Assembly (NCBI GenBank): GCA_963771845.1
Contig: CAVYVC010000018.1
Span: 1 to 64,000 of the forward strand
Reading direction: 5' to 3'
DNA length: 64,000 bases
DNA from: VAZQ01 sp963771845
GTDB lineage: Bacteria > Pseudomonadota > Alphaproteobacteria > Rhizobiales > Xanthobacteraceae
A model generated the notes under the pieces. It saw nothing but the letters and a program-made list of their open reading frames with translations, searched no databases and had not been told where the DNA came from. The translations under genes and the position numbers were made by a program. Positions 34,452-44,520 of this stretch are shown one piece after another. The first letter of the stretch is position 1. Each line of letters opens with the position of its first letter.

Positions 34452-36264
34452 ATGGGCTGTGAGATGGATGGGCTGGTTCGAGAGCAGCGTACTCCGCTCG
34501 CTCCCCAGGACGATCTCATCGAGTTGTTCGACCGCCACGATGCGGCGGAGCAGGATGTTGAAGAAGCGGTGTTGGAGCAGCAGGGCGAGCTGCCCGAAGT
34601 CGCCGGCGCGCCGGTCATTGCGCATCCGGTTGTCGCACCGGCTCCGCAAAACAAGCCTGCGAATGCTGCGGCTGCCGTTGCGAGCCGCGAGAGGAATTTC
34701 TCGCGCGACCTCATCGACACCTATTTCCGTCAGATGGGTGACGGCGAGCTTCTTTCGCGCGAGCAGGAAATTGCGCTCGCCAAGCGCATCGAGGCCGCCC
34801 AACTCAATGTTCAAAAGAGTTCTCACCGCAATCCCTGTGCTGATCGGGCGCATTGGCCATTGGGCTCGCCAGGTGCGCGCCAACGAGCTGCCTCTGCGTA
34901 ATCTCATCGATCTCTTCATGCATGGAGGTGCGGAAGAGGACGCCGCCCGCGCCTTGGCCAAGGCGGAGGGGTTGCCGGCCGCGGACCTGGAAGAGGTGGA
35001 TCACGCGAGCGAACAAGAGGCCGCGTTGCTTGCCGCCATGAAGAGGCGGCTCAGTCGAATTTCTACCCTGGCCGAAGAAATCGGTTCGCTCACCGCAAAG
35101 CGCATCGCGGCGCTCTGCCGCGGGCGCGAGCTTTCGAAGCGCGACAGAGCGCAGCTCGACCGTCTTGTGCCGGCCTTTATGCGCGAGATGGAGCATCTCT
35201 GGCTCCATCCCGATCGGATTTCTGAACTGGTTGGCGAACTCGACCGCGAGCAGCGAATTGTGCATGCCGCCGACCAGGAGCTCATGGCGCTCGCGAGGTC
35301 CTGCGGCTTGACCCGAAGCGACATGCTCGATCGCTATCTCGGCCGCGAGCTCGATCCGCAGTGGCCGGACCAGGCGATCTTGCGCCCGGTACGGGGCTGG
35401 CAGGCATTCGTCCGCCAGCATTCGGATCGGGTGCAGGCGTTGCGCGCGGACCTGATCAGCGTCGCACAACGCGCCGGATTGCCCATCGCGGAATTGCGTG
35501 CCGCTGCTGCCGCGGTGGATCGCGCTCGCCGCAGCCTGATGCGCGTCCGCGAGGAGATGGTGAAGGCGCATCTTCGGCTGGTCGTCGCGATTGCCAAGAA
35601 GTATCGCCGCAACAGCCAGCTCGACCTTCTTGATCTCATCCAGGAAGGCAATATGGGCCTGATGCATGCGGTCGAGAAGTTCAATTATCGGCGCGGTGTG
35701 AAGGTATCGACCTACGCGGTGTGGTGGATCCGGCAGTCGATTGCGCGCGCAATCGCAGATCAGGGCCGCACCATCCGGATTCCGGTTCACATGACGGAGA
35801 CCGCCGCCAAGGTGCAGCGCGAACGGCGCAAATTCTATCAGCGCCAGGGACGCGAGGCAGGCCCGTCGGAAATCGCAGCCCGCGCCGGCATGCCGGTCGC
35901 GCGGGTGCAACAGGTGCTTTCCATGGTGCAGGAGCCCGCCTCGCTCGACCTTCCCATCGGCGAAGACGGCGATGCAACCCTTGGCGACCTGATCCCGGCC
36001 TTGGACGCCGCCGATCCGCATGCCGCGGTCGAGGCGGACGCGCTTGCAAGATGCATGACCGAGGCGCTCGCGGAGTTGACCCCGCGCGAACAGCGTATCC
36101 TGCGCATGCGCTTCGGCATTGACGGCGCCGGTGACCATACGCTGGAAGAGGTCGGCAAGGTGTTCGGCGTCACCCGCGAGCGCATTCGGCAGATCGAGGC
36201 CAAGGCACTGGAGAAGCTGCGGCATCCGGCGCTCGCCCGCAAGCTGGTCACCTTCACGGAGTAA
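34452..36264 (+). CDS. RpoD-like sigma-70 factor lacking region 1.1, one frameshift
   Basis: 603 residues after repair. Region 1.2 (RNFSRDLIDTYFRQMGDGEL) follows a short acidic head, so there is no full region 1.1. A long variable middle comes next, then region 2 (AHLRLVVAIAKKYRRNSQLD, SRQ-like STYAVWWIRQSIARAI), region 3 and region 4 (LTPREQRILRMRFGIDGAGD, GVTRERIRQIEAKALEKLRH). The frame breaks near 34805-34812 at an AAAA run; with AAA the reading continues smoothly. It looks like a group-2, RpoD-related factor. The end HPALARKLVTF differs from housekeeping RpoD. It is followed 17 bases later by pncA. Confidence 0.85.
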
Positions 36265-36281
36265 TTCGGAAGTCAGCGGTC

Positions 36282-36902
36282 ATGCGGGAGAAGTCGGCCA
36301 CCGGCGGCAAAGATGTCCTGCTGGTGGTCGACGTCCAGAACGATTTCTGCTCCGGCGGCCGGCTCGCCGTTCCGCGCGGCGAGGAGGTCGTTCCGGTCAT
36401 CAATGAGCTGGCCACGCAGTTCGAGCACGTCGTGTTCACACAGGACTGGCATCCGGCCGGGCATCATTCATTTGCTTCCAGCCATCCCAGCAAGCAGCCG
36501 TATGAGACCGTCGAGCTTGCCTACGGCACCCAGATTCTGTGGCCGGACCACTGCATCCAGGACACCGATGGGGCCAGGCTCCACGGCGAATTACGCATTC
36601 CCCACGCCGAGCTTGTCCTGCGCAAGGGTTATCACCGCGAGATCGATTCCTATTCGGCGTTCTACGAGAACGATCACACGACCCATACGGGGCTCGCCGG
36701 ATACCTCCGCGAACGTGGCTTCGAGCGCGTTTATGTTGCGGGGCTGGCGTTTGATTTCTGCGTGCGCTTTTCCGCCGCGGATGCCAAACGCGAGGGCTTT
36801 GCAGTGGCGGTCGTGGAAAACGCCTGCCGCGGCCTCGATATCGAAGGCTCGCTGCGCGCAACCCGTCAGGCGTTCGAGACGCTCGGCATCCGCTGCGTGT
36901 GA
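36282..36902 (+). CDS. pncA: Nicotinamidase PncA
   Basis: 206 residues. The catalytic triad is visible: Asp in VVDVQNDFCSGG, Lys in LVLRKGYHRE, and Cys in GLAFDFCVRFSAAD. The metal site QDWHPAGHHSF is intact, as is the cis-peptide region. It hydrolyses nicotinamide to nicotinate in NAD salvage in the cytosol. It is separated from the sigma gene by 17 bases and from the TIR-TPR gene by 150 bases, all on one strand. The ATG at 36282 follows no strong ribosome site, compatible with coupling to the sigma gene. Confidence 0.95.
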   Translation: MREKSATGGKDVLLVVDVQNDFCSGGRLAVPRGEEVVPVINELATQFEHVVFTQDWHPAGHHSFASSHPSKQPYETVELAYGTQILWPDHCIQDTDGARLHGELRIPHAELVLRKGYHREIDSYSAFYENDHTTHTGLAGYLRERGFERVYVAGLAFDFCVRFSAADAKREGFAVAVVENACRGLDIEGSLRATRQAFETLGIRCV

Positions 36903-37052
36903 GTGCGTGCATCCTTCTGGAATTCGAAGTGGCGAATGCTTGTCTGACGCCTTACGCGCCTATTACCTGAAAGTGCCTGAAGCAGCACCTTGCAATCGTC
37001 GAAATAATCCGCGCACCATTGATCCTTGCCATCGACCGCCGGACCAAACGCC

Positions 37053-40000
37053 ATGGCATCCGATGCTGCTCAGCAGGAGCCAGAAAACCAATCCAAAGCC
37101 AAAGTCTTCATTTCCTATTCGCGCAAGGACCTTTCCTTCGTGGACCGTCTCGATGCGGCGCTCAAGGCGCGCGGCTTCGAGCCGCTGATCGATCGCAGCG
37201 AAATTTATGCCTTCGAAGATTGGTGGAAGCGCATCGAGGCGCTGATTGCCCGCGCTGATACGGTCGTATTCGTGCTGTCGCCCGATGCGGTCGACTCAGA
37301 AGTGGCGATGAAGGAGATTGCACACGCAGCCGCGCTCAACAAGCGTTTCGCACCCATCGTGTACCGACGGGTCGAAGATAGGGCGACGCCCGAGGCACTG
37401 CGACGGCTGAACTTTGTTTTCTTCGATGATCCGGCCCAATTCGACGCGAGCGTTAACCAGCTCGCCGAGGCGCTGCAGACCGATATCGGATGGATCAGAA
37501 AGCACACCGATTTTGGTGAAGCCGCGCGACAATGGTCAGGAGCCTCCCGGCCGGCCGGGCTCCTGCTGCGTTCGCCGGCGCTGGAGGAGGCCGAACGCTG
37601 GATTGCCTCACGCCCGCGCGGCGTGCCGGAGCCGACCGCAGAGACGCAAGCTTTCATCGCTGAGAGCCGCCGCGGCGCGACCAAGCGGCGCAATATTCTG
37701 ACAGGAAGCCTCGCGGCCGGACTGCTGGTTGCGCTCGTCCTTGCTGGCCTCGCCTACTGGCAGCGCGAAGTCGCGGTTGCGCAGCGAAAGGTGGCAGATG
37801 AGCAACGCCAGCGCGCCGAAGATACGCTTGCCGCCGCGACCAAAACTGCGAACGGCCTTGTGTTTGATCTGGCGCAGCGGTTTCGCAATACGGTTGGGAT
37901 CCCGGCTAGTCTCGTCAAGGACATTCTCGACCGCGCACGCGGCCTGCAGGAGCAGCTCACAAAATCCGGTCAGGTGTCGCCCGACCTCCGGCGCAGCCAG
38001 TCCGTTGCCCTTTCTGAAACTGCGATATCGCTGCTCGCGATCGGCGACACGGCGGACGCGCTCTCGGCGGCCCAAAACGCCCGGCAAATCCTCGCCGCTC
38101 TCCTCGCCAATGACCCCAACAACCCGGATTTTGAGCGCGAATTGTCGGTCTCATCGACCATTTTGGGCGATGTACAAATGGCGCGGGGCAATCTGCAGGA
38201 GGCGCTGAATTTATACCGCTCCACGATTGCCATCAGGGAACGTCTGGCGAAGACTTATCCTGACTTTGCCCGCGGGCACTATGATCTGTCGGTTTCCTAC
38301 GAGCGGGTGGGCGAGGTGCAGGTAGCGCTGGGCAAGCTCGACGACGCAGTCAAGTCCTACCGCGATGCCCTCGCCATCAGGGCGCGCCTCGCTGACGACG
38401 ATCCGAACAATGTCGATTGGCGGCGTAATCTCGCGGTCGCCTATGAGCACCTGGGCGATGCGCAGGACCGCCAGGGCAATCTCGCCGATGCGCTTGCATC
38501 ATACCAGGCGAGCCTCAACATCCGGGAACGTCTCGCCAAGAGTGCACCGACTAATGGCCAGTGGCAGAGCGATCTTGCAACGGCCTACGCGAGAGTGGGT
38601 AATGTGCAGGTTGCGCAGGGTAACCTCGTTGAGGCGCTTGCATCCTACCGCGCCGACCTTGCCATTTCGGAGCAGCTGAGCAAGGCCGATCCGACGAATG
38701 CCGGCTGGCAGCGCGACCTCTCAGTTTCATACAGCAAGATCGGCAACGTGCAACTTGCGCAAGGCAATCTGCAAGATGCGCTCAAATCCTATCGAAATGA
38801 TCTCGCCATCATGGAACGCCTCGCCAAATCCGATCCGAACAATATGGGCTGGCAACACGAACTATCGGTTTCCTACAGCCATGTCGGCGATGTAGAGGTC
38901 AAACAAGGCAATCTCGTCGACGCGCTCGCCTCCTACCGCTTAAGTCTTGCGATCGATGAGCGCCTCGCCAGCGCCGATCCCAGCAATGCCAACTGGCAGG
39001 ATGCTCTCGGGACTGCGTACGATCAGATTGGCGATGTGCAGACCGCACAGGGGAAACTTTCCGACGCTCTCGCATCCTACCGCGCCGGACTTGCCATTGC
39101 GGAGCAGCTGAGCAAGGCCGATTCCACCAATGCCGGCCGCCAGCGTAGTCTCTCGGTCTCCTACTACAAGATCGGCAATTCGCAGCTTGCACAGGGCAAT
39201 CGTGCCGAGGCACTCGCATCCTACCGCGCGAGTCTCGCCATCTTGGAACGCCTGGCCAATGCCGACCCCACCAACGCGAGCCGACAGGATGATCTCACAT
39301 CTGCCTACGACCGATTGGGGGATGTGCAGATCGAGCTGGGAAATTTGCAGGACGCGCTCGCCTCCTACCGCGCGAGCCTCGCCATCAGAGAGCGCCTGGC
39401 CAAGGCTGACTTCTACCAACGCCGGCTGGCAACATGGACTTTCCATCTCCTACGAGAAAGTGGGCAATGTACAGCTCGAGCAAGGCAATCTCGCCGACGC
39501 CCTCACATCTTATCGCCGGGATGTCGAGATCTCGGAGCGGTTGAGCAAGACCGATCCCAACAACGCCTCCTGGCAACGCGATCTCGAAATCGCCTACAAC
39601 AAAATAGCCGAGGTACAGGTTGCCCAGGACAATCTGGACGGTGCGCTCGCATCCTACCGGGCCGGTCTTGCCATCGCCGAACGTCTGGCCAAGCTCGATC
39701 CCAGCAATGCGGACTGGCAACACGACCTCTCGTTTTCCTACAACAAAGTGGGCAACGTGCAGTCCGCCCAACACAACCTATCGGACGCGCTCGTATCCTT
39801 TCGCGGCGCTCTCGCCATCATGGAGCATCTTGTCGCGATCGATCCCAGCAATGTCCACCGTCAGCATGATTTGTCAGTCGCCTACGAAAGCCTCGGCGAG
39901 GTACAGCAGGCACAGGGCGATCTGGCGGGAGCACTTGCATCATTCCGCAGCGACCTCGCCATCGCCGAGAAACTTGCCAAGGCCGCGCCGGATGATGCGA

Positions 40001-40344
40001 AAGCGCAGCGCAGCCTCTCGATCTCCTACAACAAGGTAGGCGGCGTGCAGCTCGCACAAGGCGATTTGGACGGCGCGCTTGCCTCCTACCGGGCGGCCTT
40101 CGCGATCAGGGACCGTCTGGTGAAGGGCACTCCAGACAACGCCGGTTGGCAGCGCGATCTCGCGGTGAGTTACATCAATATCGCCATGGTCTACGTGCGC
40201 GCCAAGGATCGCGACAATGCGCTAGAGGCGCTTCGGCAAGGCCGAGCCATCATGGAGCGGCTGGTAAAGCTCGCGCCGGGCAATGCCGGCTTCAAGAAAC
40301 TCCTGGCCTGGCTTGACGATCAGATTGCGGCCCAGACGAAGTAA
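37053..40344 (+). CDS. TIR domain-transmembrane-TPR repeat protein, one frameshift
   Basis: About 1096 residues after repair. The TIR_2 domain (about 17-150) has KVFISYSRKDLSFVDRL, SPDAVDSEVAMKEIAHA with the Glu in the position of the NADase catalytic residue (about Glu88), and NKRFAPIVYR. One membrane helix lies at about 214-236 (GSLAAGLLVALVLAGLAYW). A coiled-coil linker follows, then fifteen 48-residue TPR-like repeats (357-1076) ending near LAWLDDQIAAQTK. The frame breaks near 39411 at a TT; with a single T it reads DSTNAG. TIR domains of this type can cleave NAD or act as scaffolds. Anchored TIR plus TPR suggests a sensor or assembly protein. Activity is not shown. The upstream nicotinamidase makes an NAD link worth testing. 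Confidence 0.85.
38121..40281 (+). repeat. Fifteen 144-bp tandem repeats inside the TIR-TPR gene
   Basis: Units begin at 38121 and recur every 144 bases (38697 is unit 5, 39273 is unit 9, 39418 unit 10 after a one-base insertion, 40138 unit 15). The consensus protein unit is N-A-x-W-Q-x-D-L-S-x-S-Y, then G-x-V-Q, G-N-L and A-L-A-S-Y-R. Units are similar but not identical, so the array is old enough to have diverged, yet the period is strict. Confidence 0.9.
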
Positions 40345-40533
40345 GCGGTCTGATACTTTGTGTGCAATCGTCAATCCATAGCTGTCTTCGCGGCCAAATT
40401 TCTGGTCCCAATTCTTAAGCTGCTCCTCTGGTCAGACATCAGGCAAAATTTGCGGCAACGCAGCACTTCCGTCGTGTTCAAACCAAAGCCGGCATTGATT
40501 GAGACGCGTTCACAGAACGGGTGACCACCTCCC

Positions 40534-41367
40534 CTAGTGCGACAGCAAGGTCGGCACCGTCATTGAGGCTACGATGCCGCGTGTCACGCCGCCCAGGATG
40601 AATTCGCGCATGCGCGAATGACCATAGCCGCCCATGACGAGGAGGTCGGCTGAGGCATCGGCGGCATGCGAGAGGATTGTGCTCGCAACATCGATTTCCC
40701 GCGAAGCGATCCGATTGACCTCCACCTTGACGTCGTGGCGAGCGAGATGATGCGCGATGTCCGCGCCCGGCAGCTCGTCGCTCTTGGCCGGCTCACCGGA
40801 GACGATCACGATCTCGCAACGTTTGGCCTTGCGCAGAAACGCCATGGCATCGCCGATCGCGCGCGCCGCGCTGCGACTGCCGTCCCAGCCCACGAGGACG
40901 CGGTCAAGATTCAGGCCGGCCGTTTGAATGTAAGGCATGACCAGGACCGGCCGGCCGGATTCGAACAGCGCCGCTTCGAGCAGAAGGCGTGCAAGCGCCG
41001 GCTCCTCAGGCCGCGGCTGCGCGACAATGCACAAATCGAAGCGGCGCGCGATCTGTCCCAGCATGTCAGGAGTTCCGGCTACCGGCGCGTCGAGTGCATG
41101 GGCGTTGCTCGCGACCGCCAAGCCGCGCACGGCCGCATCGAAGCGCGCTATCGCAGCCGCGACTGCCCTGTCGTTCTCCTCGCGCTGGGATTCGATCATC
41201 TCCGGCGGAACCCCGTACATGTCCACCATGAGGGGCATGAGCGGTCCGTAACGAAACGCAATCCCGGTCAGATGGGCTTCGAGCGTGGCTGCGACGGAAG
41301 CCGCAAATTTCGCCAGGTTGTCGGCTGCGCCGCCGACGGGAAGATTGACGACGATGTCCTTGATCAT
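40534..41367 (-). CDS. Tandem UspA universal stress protein
   Basis: 277 residues with two UspA folds. The first (about 1-140) is degenerate at its nucleotide loop. The second begins LDRVLVGWDGSRSAARAIGD and ends with the ATP-binding motif LLVMGGYGHSRMREFILGGV then TRGIVASMTVPTLLS, matching G-2x-G-9x-G-(S/T). It binds ATP and responds to stress in the cytosol. AGAAAG precedes the ATG at 41367. It is convergent with the TIR-TPR gene and divergent from the next molybdenum hydroxylase gene. Confidence 0.9.
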   Translation of the reverse strand: MIKDIVVNLPVGGAADNLAKFAASVAATLEAHLTGIAFRYGPLMPLMVDMYGVPPEMIESQREENDRAVAAAIARFDAAVRGLAVASNAHALDAPVAGTPDMLGQIARRFDLCIVAQPRPEEPALARLLLEAALFESGRPVLVMPYIQTAGLNLDRVLVGWDGSRSAARAIGDAMAFLRKAKRCEIVIVSGEPAKSDELPGADIAHHLARHDVKVEVNRIASREIDVASTILSHAADASADLLVMGGYGHSRMREFILGGVTRGIVASMTVPTLLSH

Positions 41368-41521
41368 GGCTCTTTCTCCATCGCGATTTAATCATCGGCG
41401 TTGATCTGCATCAATATGCACCGCGCTTGGGCTCTTCGCGGCACTAATCTTTCGGGTTTGACGTGGGTTGCGCTGTGGCTTCGAATGCGGCAACGCTCGC
41501 GACAAAAGGGAGCGCGGCGCA

Positions 41522-43813
41522 ATGGGTACCATGACGATTGCGGGCCGGCAGGTCGGCCGTTCCCTTCCTCGGCTGGAAGCGCGGGAAAAGGTCACCGGGC
41601 GCGCCGAATATACCCACACCATGCGCTTTCCCGGCATGCTGTTTGCAAAGATCTTTCGCAGCACGCTGGCACACGGCCGTATCAAATCGATCGATACGCG
41701 TGCTGCCAAGGACATTCCGGGTGTTCACAGCGTCGTCACCGCCGATGACATTCGCAAGGTCATCCCCGACCCCTATTACGGGCCGGCCTTTCACGATCAA
41801 CCGATTCTGGCGATCGCCAAGGTTCGCTTTGTCGGTGAGCCGGTCGCGGCAGTGCTGGCTTCCGATCCCCACGTCGCGGAGGCGGCGGCGCAGGAGATCC
41901 TCGCGGAATACGAGGAGTTGCCTGCGCTCTACGATGAAGTAGAGGCGATGAGCTCTCCGGTCCTCGTGCATGACGAGCTGCGGCCGGCCGGAAGCTTTGC
42001 CGACCTCAAGCATCTGCAAGGACGCAAGGGCACCAATCTCGCGCTCGACGCGGTTCTGCGGCGCGGCGACGTGGAGGAGGCCTTCGCATCGGCCGCCCAT
42101 GTGTTTGAGCACACCTATCGCACCCAGAAATGCCTGCATCTTGCCTTCGAGCCGTTCGCATCCATCGCGGATGCCCGCGCAGCCAGCGTCACGATCTATA
42201 CCAGCTCGCAAAATCCTTCCTTTCTGCGCAGCGAGATTGCGCGGCTGCTGCGCTGGCCGGAAAACCGGGTGCGCATCAAAGTGCCGTTTCTCGGCGGCGG
42301 CTACGGATCCAAGCTCTATGTGAAACTGGAAGCGCTGGCCACCGCGCTGTCCTTGCTCGCGCGCCGACCGGTGAAGGTCGCGCTCACCATGGAGGAGCAG
42401 TTTTATCAGATCACCAAGCACCCGAGCACGCTTCGCATCAAGACCGGTGTCGACAATGGCGGGCGCATCACCGCGCGCAAGTGCGAGGTGTTCTGGAACG
42501 GGGGTGCCTATGCCGATATCGGGCCGCGGGTCACGCAGAAATCAGGCTTCGTCGCAGCCGGACCCTATGACATCGATAATGTCGCGATCGATTCCTACGC
42601 CCTTTACACCAATGCGACGCCGGCCGGCGCGCTGCGCGGCTTTGGTCTGCCGCAACTTGCCTTCGCCTATGAGAGCCACACCGACACGGTTGCGCGCGCG
42701 CTCAATGTCGATCCGCTGGCGTTCCGGCGCAAGAACCTGCTGCGCGAAGGACGACCGCAGGCGAGCGGGACGATTCTGCGGGACGCTCCCGTCGAGGCGG
42801 TCCTTGATCAAATCTGCGATCGCATGAACTGGCGCTCGCGCTTCGACGGCGGCGCCGGCGTGCTCCGGCGTGGCCGCGGCATCGCGGTGGCGCTCAAAGC
42901 CGCCATCTCGCCAACCACGTCGGTTGCGATGATCAATCTCGCGGCCGACGGCAGCGTCACGCTTTATTGCGGCACCGTCGATATGGGCCAGGGCTCAGAC
43001 ACCGCCATGGCGCAGCTTGCGGGCGAGCTGCTCAACGTCCCGGCGGAAACCGTGAAGGTCGTGCAGCGCGATACCGACGTCACGCCCTATGACATGGGCA
43101 CGCTCGGCTCGCGCTCGCTCTTTCACATGGGCCATGCGGTGCGGATTGCCGCCGAGGAAGTGCGCGGCAAGCTCGTCGCGCTTGCGCGCGAAATGGATGA
43201 GCCCGAGGGCAGCAACATTTCCATCGCCGAGCTGTTCAAGAAGAAGTTCGGCATGCAGGCCGGCAATATTGTCGGCAGCGGCACCTATAAGCCGGACTAT
43301 GTGCCGGGCGCGCCGGCGACAGGACAAACTTCGAACATCACGCCGTTCTGGATGGTCGGCGGGGCAGGCGCGGAGGTCGAAGTCGACAGCGAGACGGGAC
43401 GCGTGCGAATCCTACGGCTTGTCAACGTGATCGACTGCGGCCAGCGCATCAACCCGCGCATTGTCGAATCGCAAATATCGGGCGCTGCCCTGATGCAGCT
43501 CGGCTTTACGCTGTTCGAGAAAATGCACCTCGACGCGGGTCAGGTCACCAATGCATCGCTCGCCGACTACAAGATTCCGGGAATCCGGGATGTCCCGTCG
43601 CAGATGGTGAACGAGGCAATCGACGCATATCAGCACAACGGGCCGTTCGGCGCCAAGGGCGCGGGTGAATCGGCGACATTGGCGGTGTCGCCGGCGATCG
43701 CGAATGCCATCGACGATGCCGTCGGCGTGCGCCTGACGGAATTGCCGCTCACGCCGGAGTTGGTGTTGCGCGCGCTGCGAGCAAAGATGGGCGCGCCGTT
43801 GGAAGCCGCCTGA
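41522..43813 (+). CDS. Second orphan xanthine dehydrogenase family molybdenum-binding subunit
   Basis: 763 residues from ATG 41522, which follows AGGGAG. It has GRSLPRLEAREKVTGRAEYT, the AGALRGFGLPQLAFAYES loop, VDMGQGSDTAMAQLAGELLN and GAKGAGESATLAVSPAIANA with the catalytic Glu. The loop and C-terminus differ from the subunit at 28423, so the two have different substrates. Again no FAD or iron-sulfur subunit lies nearby. It ends convergently, six bases from the L,D-transpeptidase gene. The role is probably oxidation of an aldehyde, purine or N-heterocycle. Confidence 0.9.
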   Translation: MGTMTIAGRQVGRSLPRLEAREKVTGRAEYTHTMRFPGMLFAKIFRSTLAHGRIKSIDTRAAKDIPGVHSVVTADDIRKVIPDPYYGPAFHDQPILAIAKVRFVGEPVAAVLASDPHVAEAAAQEILAEYEELPALYDEVEAMSSPVLVHDELRPAGSFADLKHLQGRKGTNLALDAVLRRGDVEEAFASAAHVFEHTYRTQKCLHLAFEPFASIADARAASVTIYTSSQNPSFLRSEIARLLRWPENRVRIKVPFLGGGYGSKLYVKLEALATALSLLARRPVKVALTMEEQFYQITKHPSTLRIKTGVDNGGRITARKCEVFWNGGAYADIGPRVTQKSGFVAAGPYDIDNVAIDSYALYTNATPAGALRGFGLPQLAFAYESHTDTVARALNVDPLAFRRKNLLREGRPQASGTILRDAPVEAVLDQICDRMNWRSRFDGGAGVLRRGRGIAVALKAAISPTTSVAMINLAADGSVTLYCGTVDMGQGSDTAMAQLAGELLNVPAETVKVVQRDTDVTPYDMGTLGSRSLFHMGHAVRIAAEEVRGKLVALAREMDEPEGSNISIAELFKKKFGMQAGNIVGSGTYKPDYVPGAPATGQTSNITPFWMVGGAGAEVEVDSETGRVRILRLVNVIDCGQRINPRIVESQISGAALMQLGFTLFEKMHLDAGQVTNASLADYKIPGIRDVPSQMVNEAIDAYQHNGPFGAKGAGESATLAVSPAIANAIDDAVGVRLTELPLTPELVLRALRAKMGAPLEAA

Positions 43814-43819
43814 TCCCGG

Positions 43820-44329
43820 TTACCGCAGCACCACGACGGGCGTGCCGACTTTGACGCGGCGGTAAAGATCGAGCACGTCCGCATTGTGCATGCGGATGCA
43901 GCCGAACGAGACGAAGCCACCGATGGAGTTGGGCCGATTGGTGCCGTGGATCGCGTATTGATCGACGCTGAGCGTCATCGCCGCCACGCCCATGGGATTT
44001 TCCGGGCTGCCGCCGGGGATGACGTCCGGAAGGCTCGGCTTTTCGCGGCGGACATCGGCGGGCGGCGACCACGCCGGCGCAAGGAATTTGCCGGTGATAT
44101 AGCCGGTGCCGGTCCAGGTGCGGCCCGCTTTGCCGACGCCGACGGGATAGGCGACGGTCTGGCCGTTCTCCAGGACGAGATAGAGCTTGCGCGCACTCGT
44201 CCTCACCACAATGGTGCCGGGCTCATAGCCGGAGAGAACGGTCTCGCGCGCCTGGGCCGGAGTTTGGGCCGCCGGCAGCAGCGCCACACCAAGCGCGAAC
44301 AAAACAGCAAGCGATCTCATGCGCATCAT
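43820..44329 (-). CDS. L,D-transpeptidase (YkuD family)
   Basis: 169 residues from ATG 44329. The signal peptide is SLAVLFALGVALLPAAQTPA followed by QA. The YkuD domain starts GTIVVRTSARKLYLVLENGQ and carries the catalytic pattern HGTNRPNSIGG…SFGCIRMHN, with the active Cys. It cross-links peptidoglycan or attaches proteins in the periplasm. A GTG six codons upstream is too close to AGGAG to be preferred. It is a single gene. Confidence 0.93.
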   Translation of the reverse strand: MMRMRSLAVLFALGVALLPAAQTPAQARETVLSGYEPGTIVVRTSARKLYLVLENGQTVAYPVGVGKAGRTWTGTGYITGKFLAPAWSPPADVRREKPSLPDVIPGGSPENPMGVAAMTLSVDQYAIHGTNRPNSIGGFVSFGCIRMHNADVLDLYRRVKVGTPVVVLR

Positions 44330-44520
44330 GGACCCCCGAAGAGCCACTCCTCACGGCCGACGTGAGGAGGCCCAAAAGGTCGAGCGGGCGGATCGGAACG
44401 CTTGTTCCGAAACCAGCCCCTTTTCTTTGTCGCGCGCGGCACCGTTCTGGTTCACGAGCCGCCACGCGCTGCCATCCCCGCGGCACCACCTCGCCTGGAA
44501 AAAAGGGCGAGGGACTGGCC

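Noticed and set aside
36313..37188. Long frame over pncA in another phase
   Set aside because: pncA motifs are complete in the annotated frame; this one is Ser/Arg-rich run-on.
38121..40281. Regular spaced repeats resembling a CRISPR array
   Set aside because: The 144-bp period lies fully inside a coding frame with TPR-like residues; no short conserved repeat with unique spacers.
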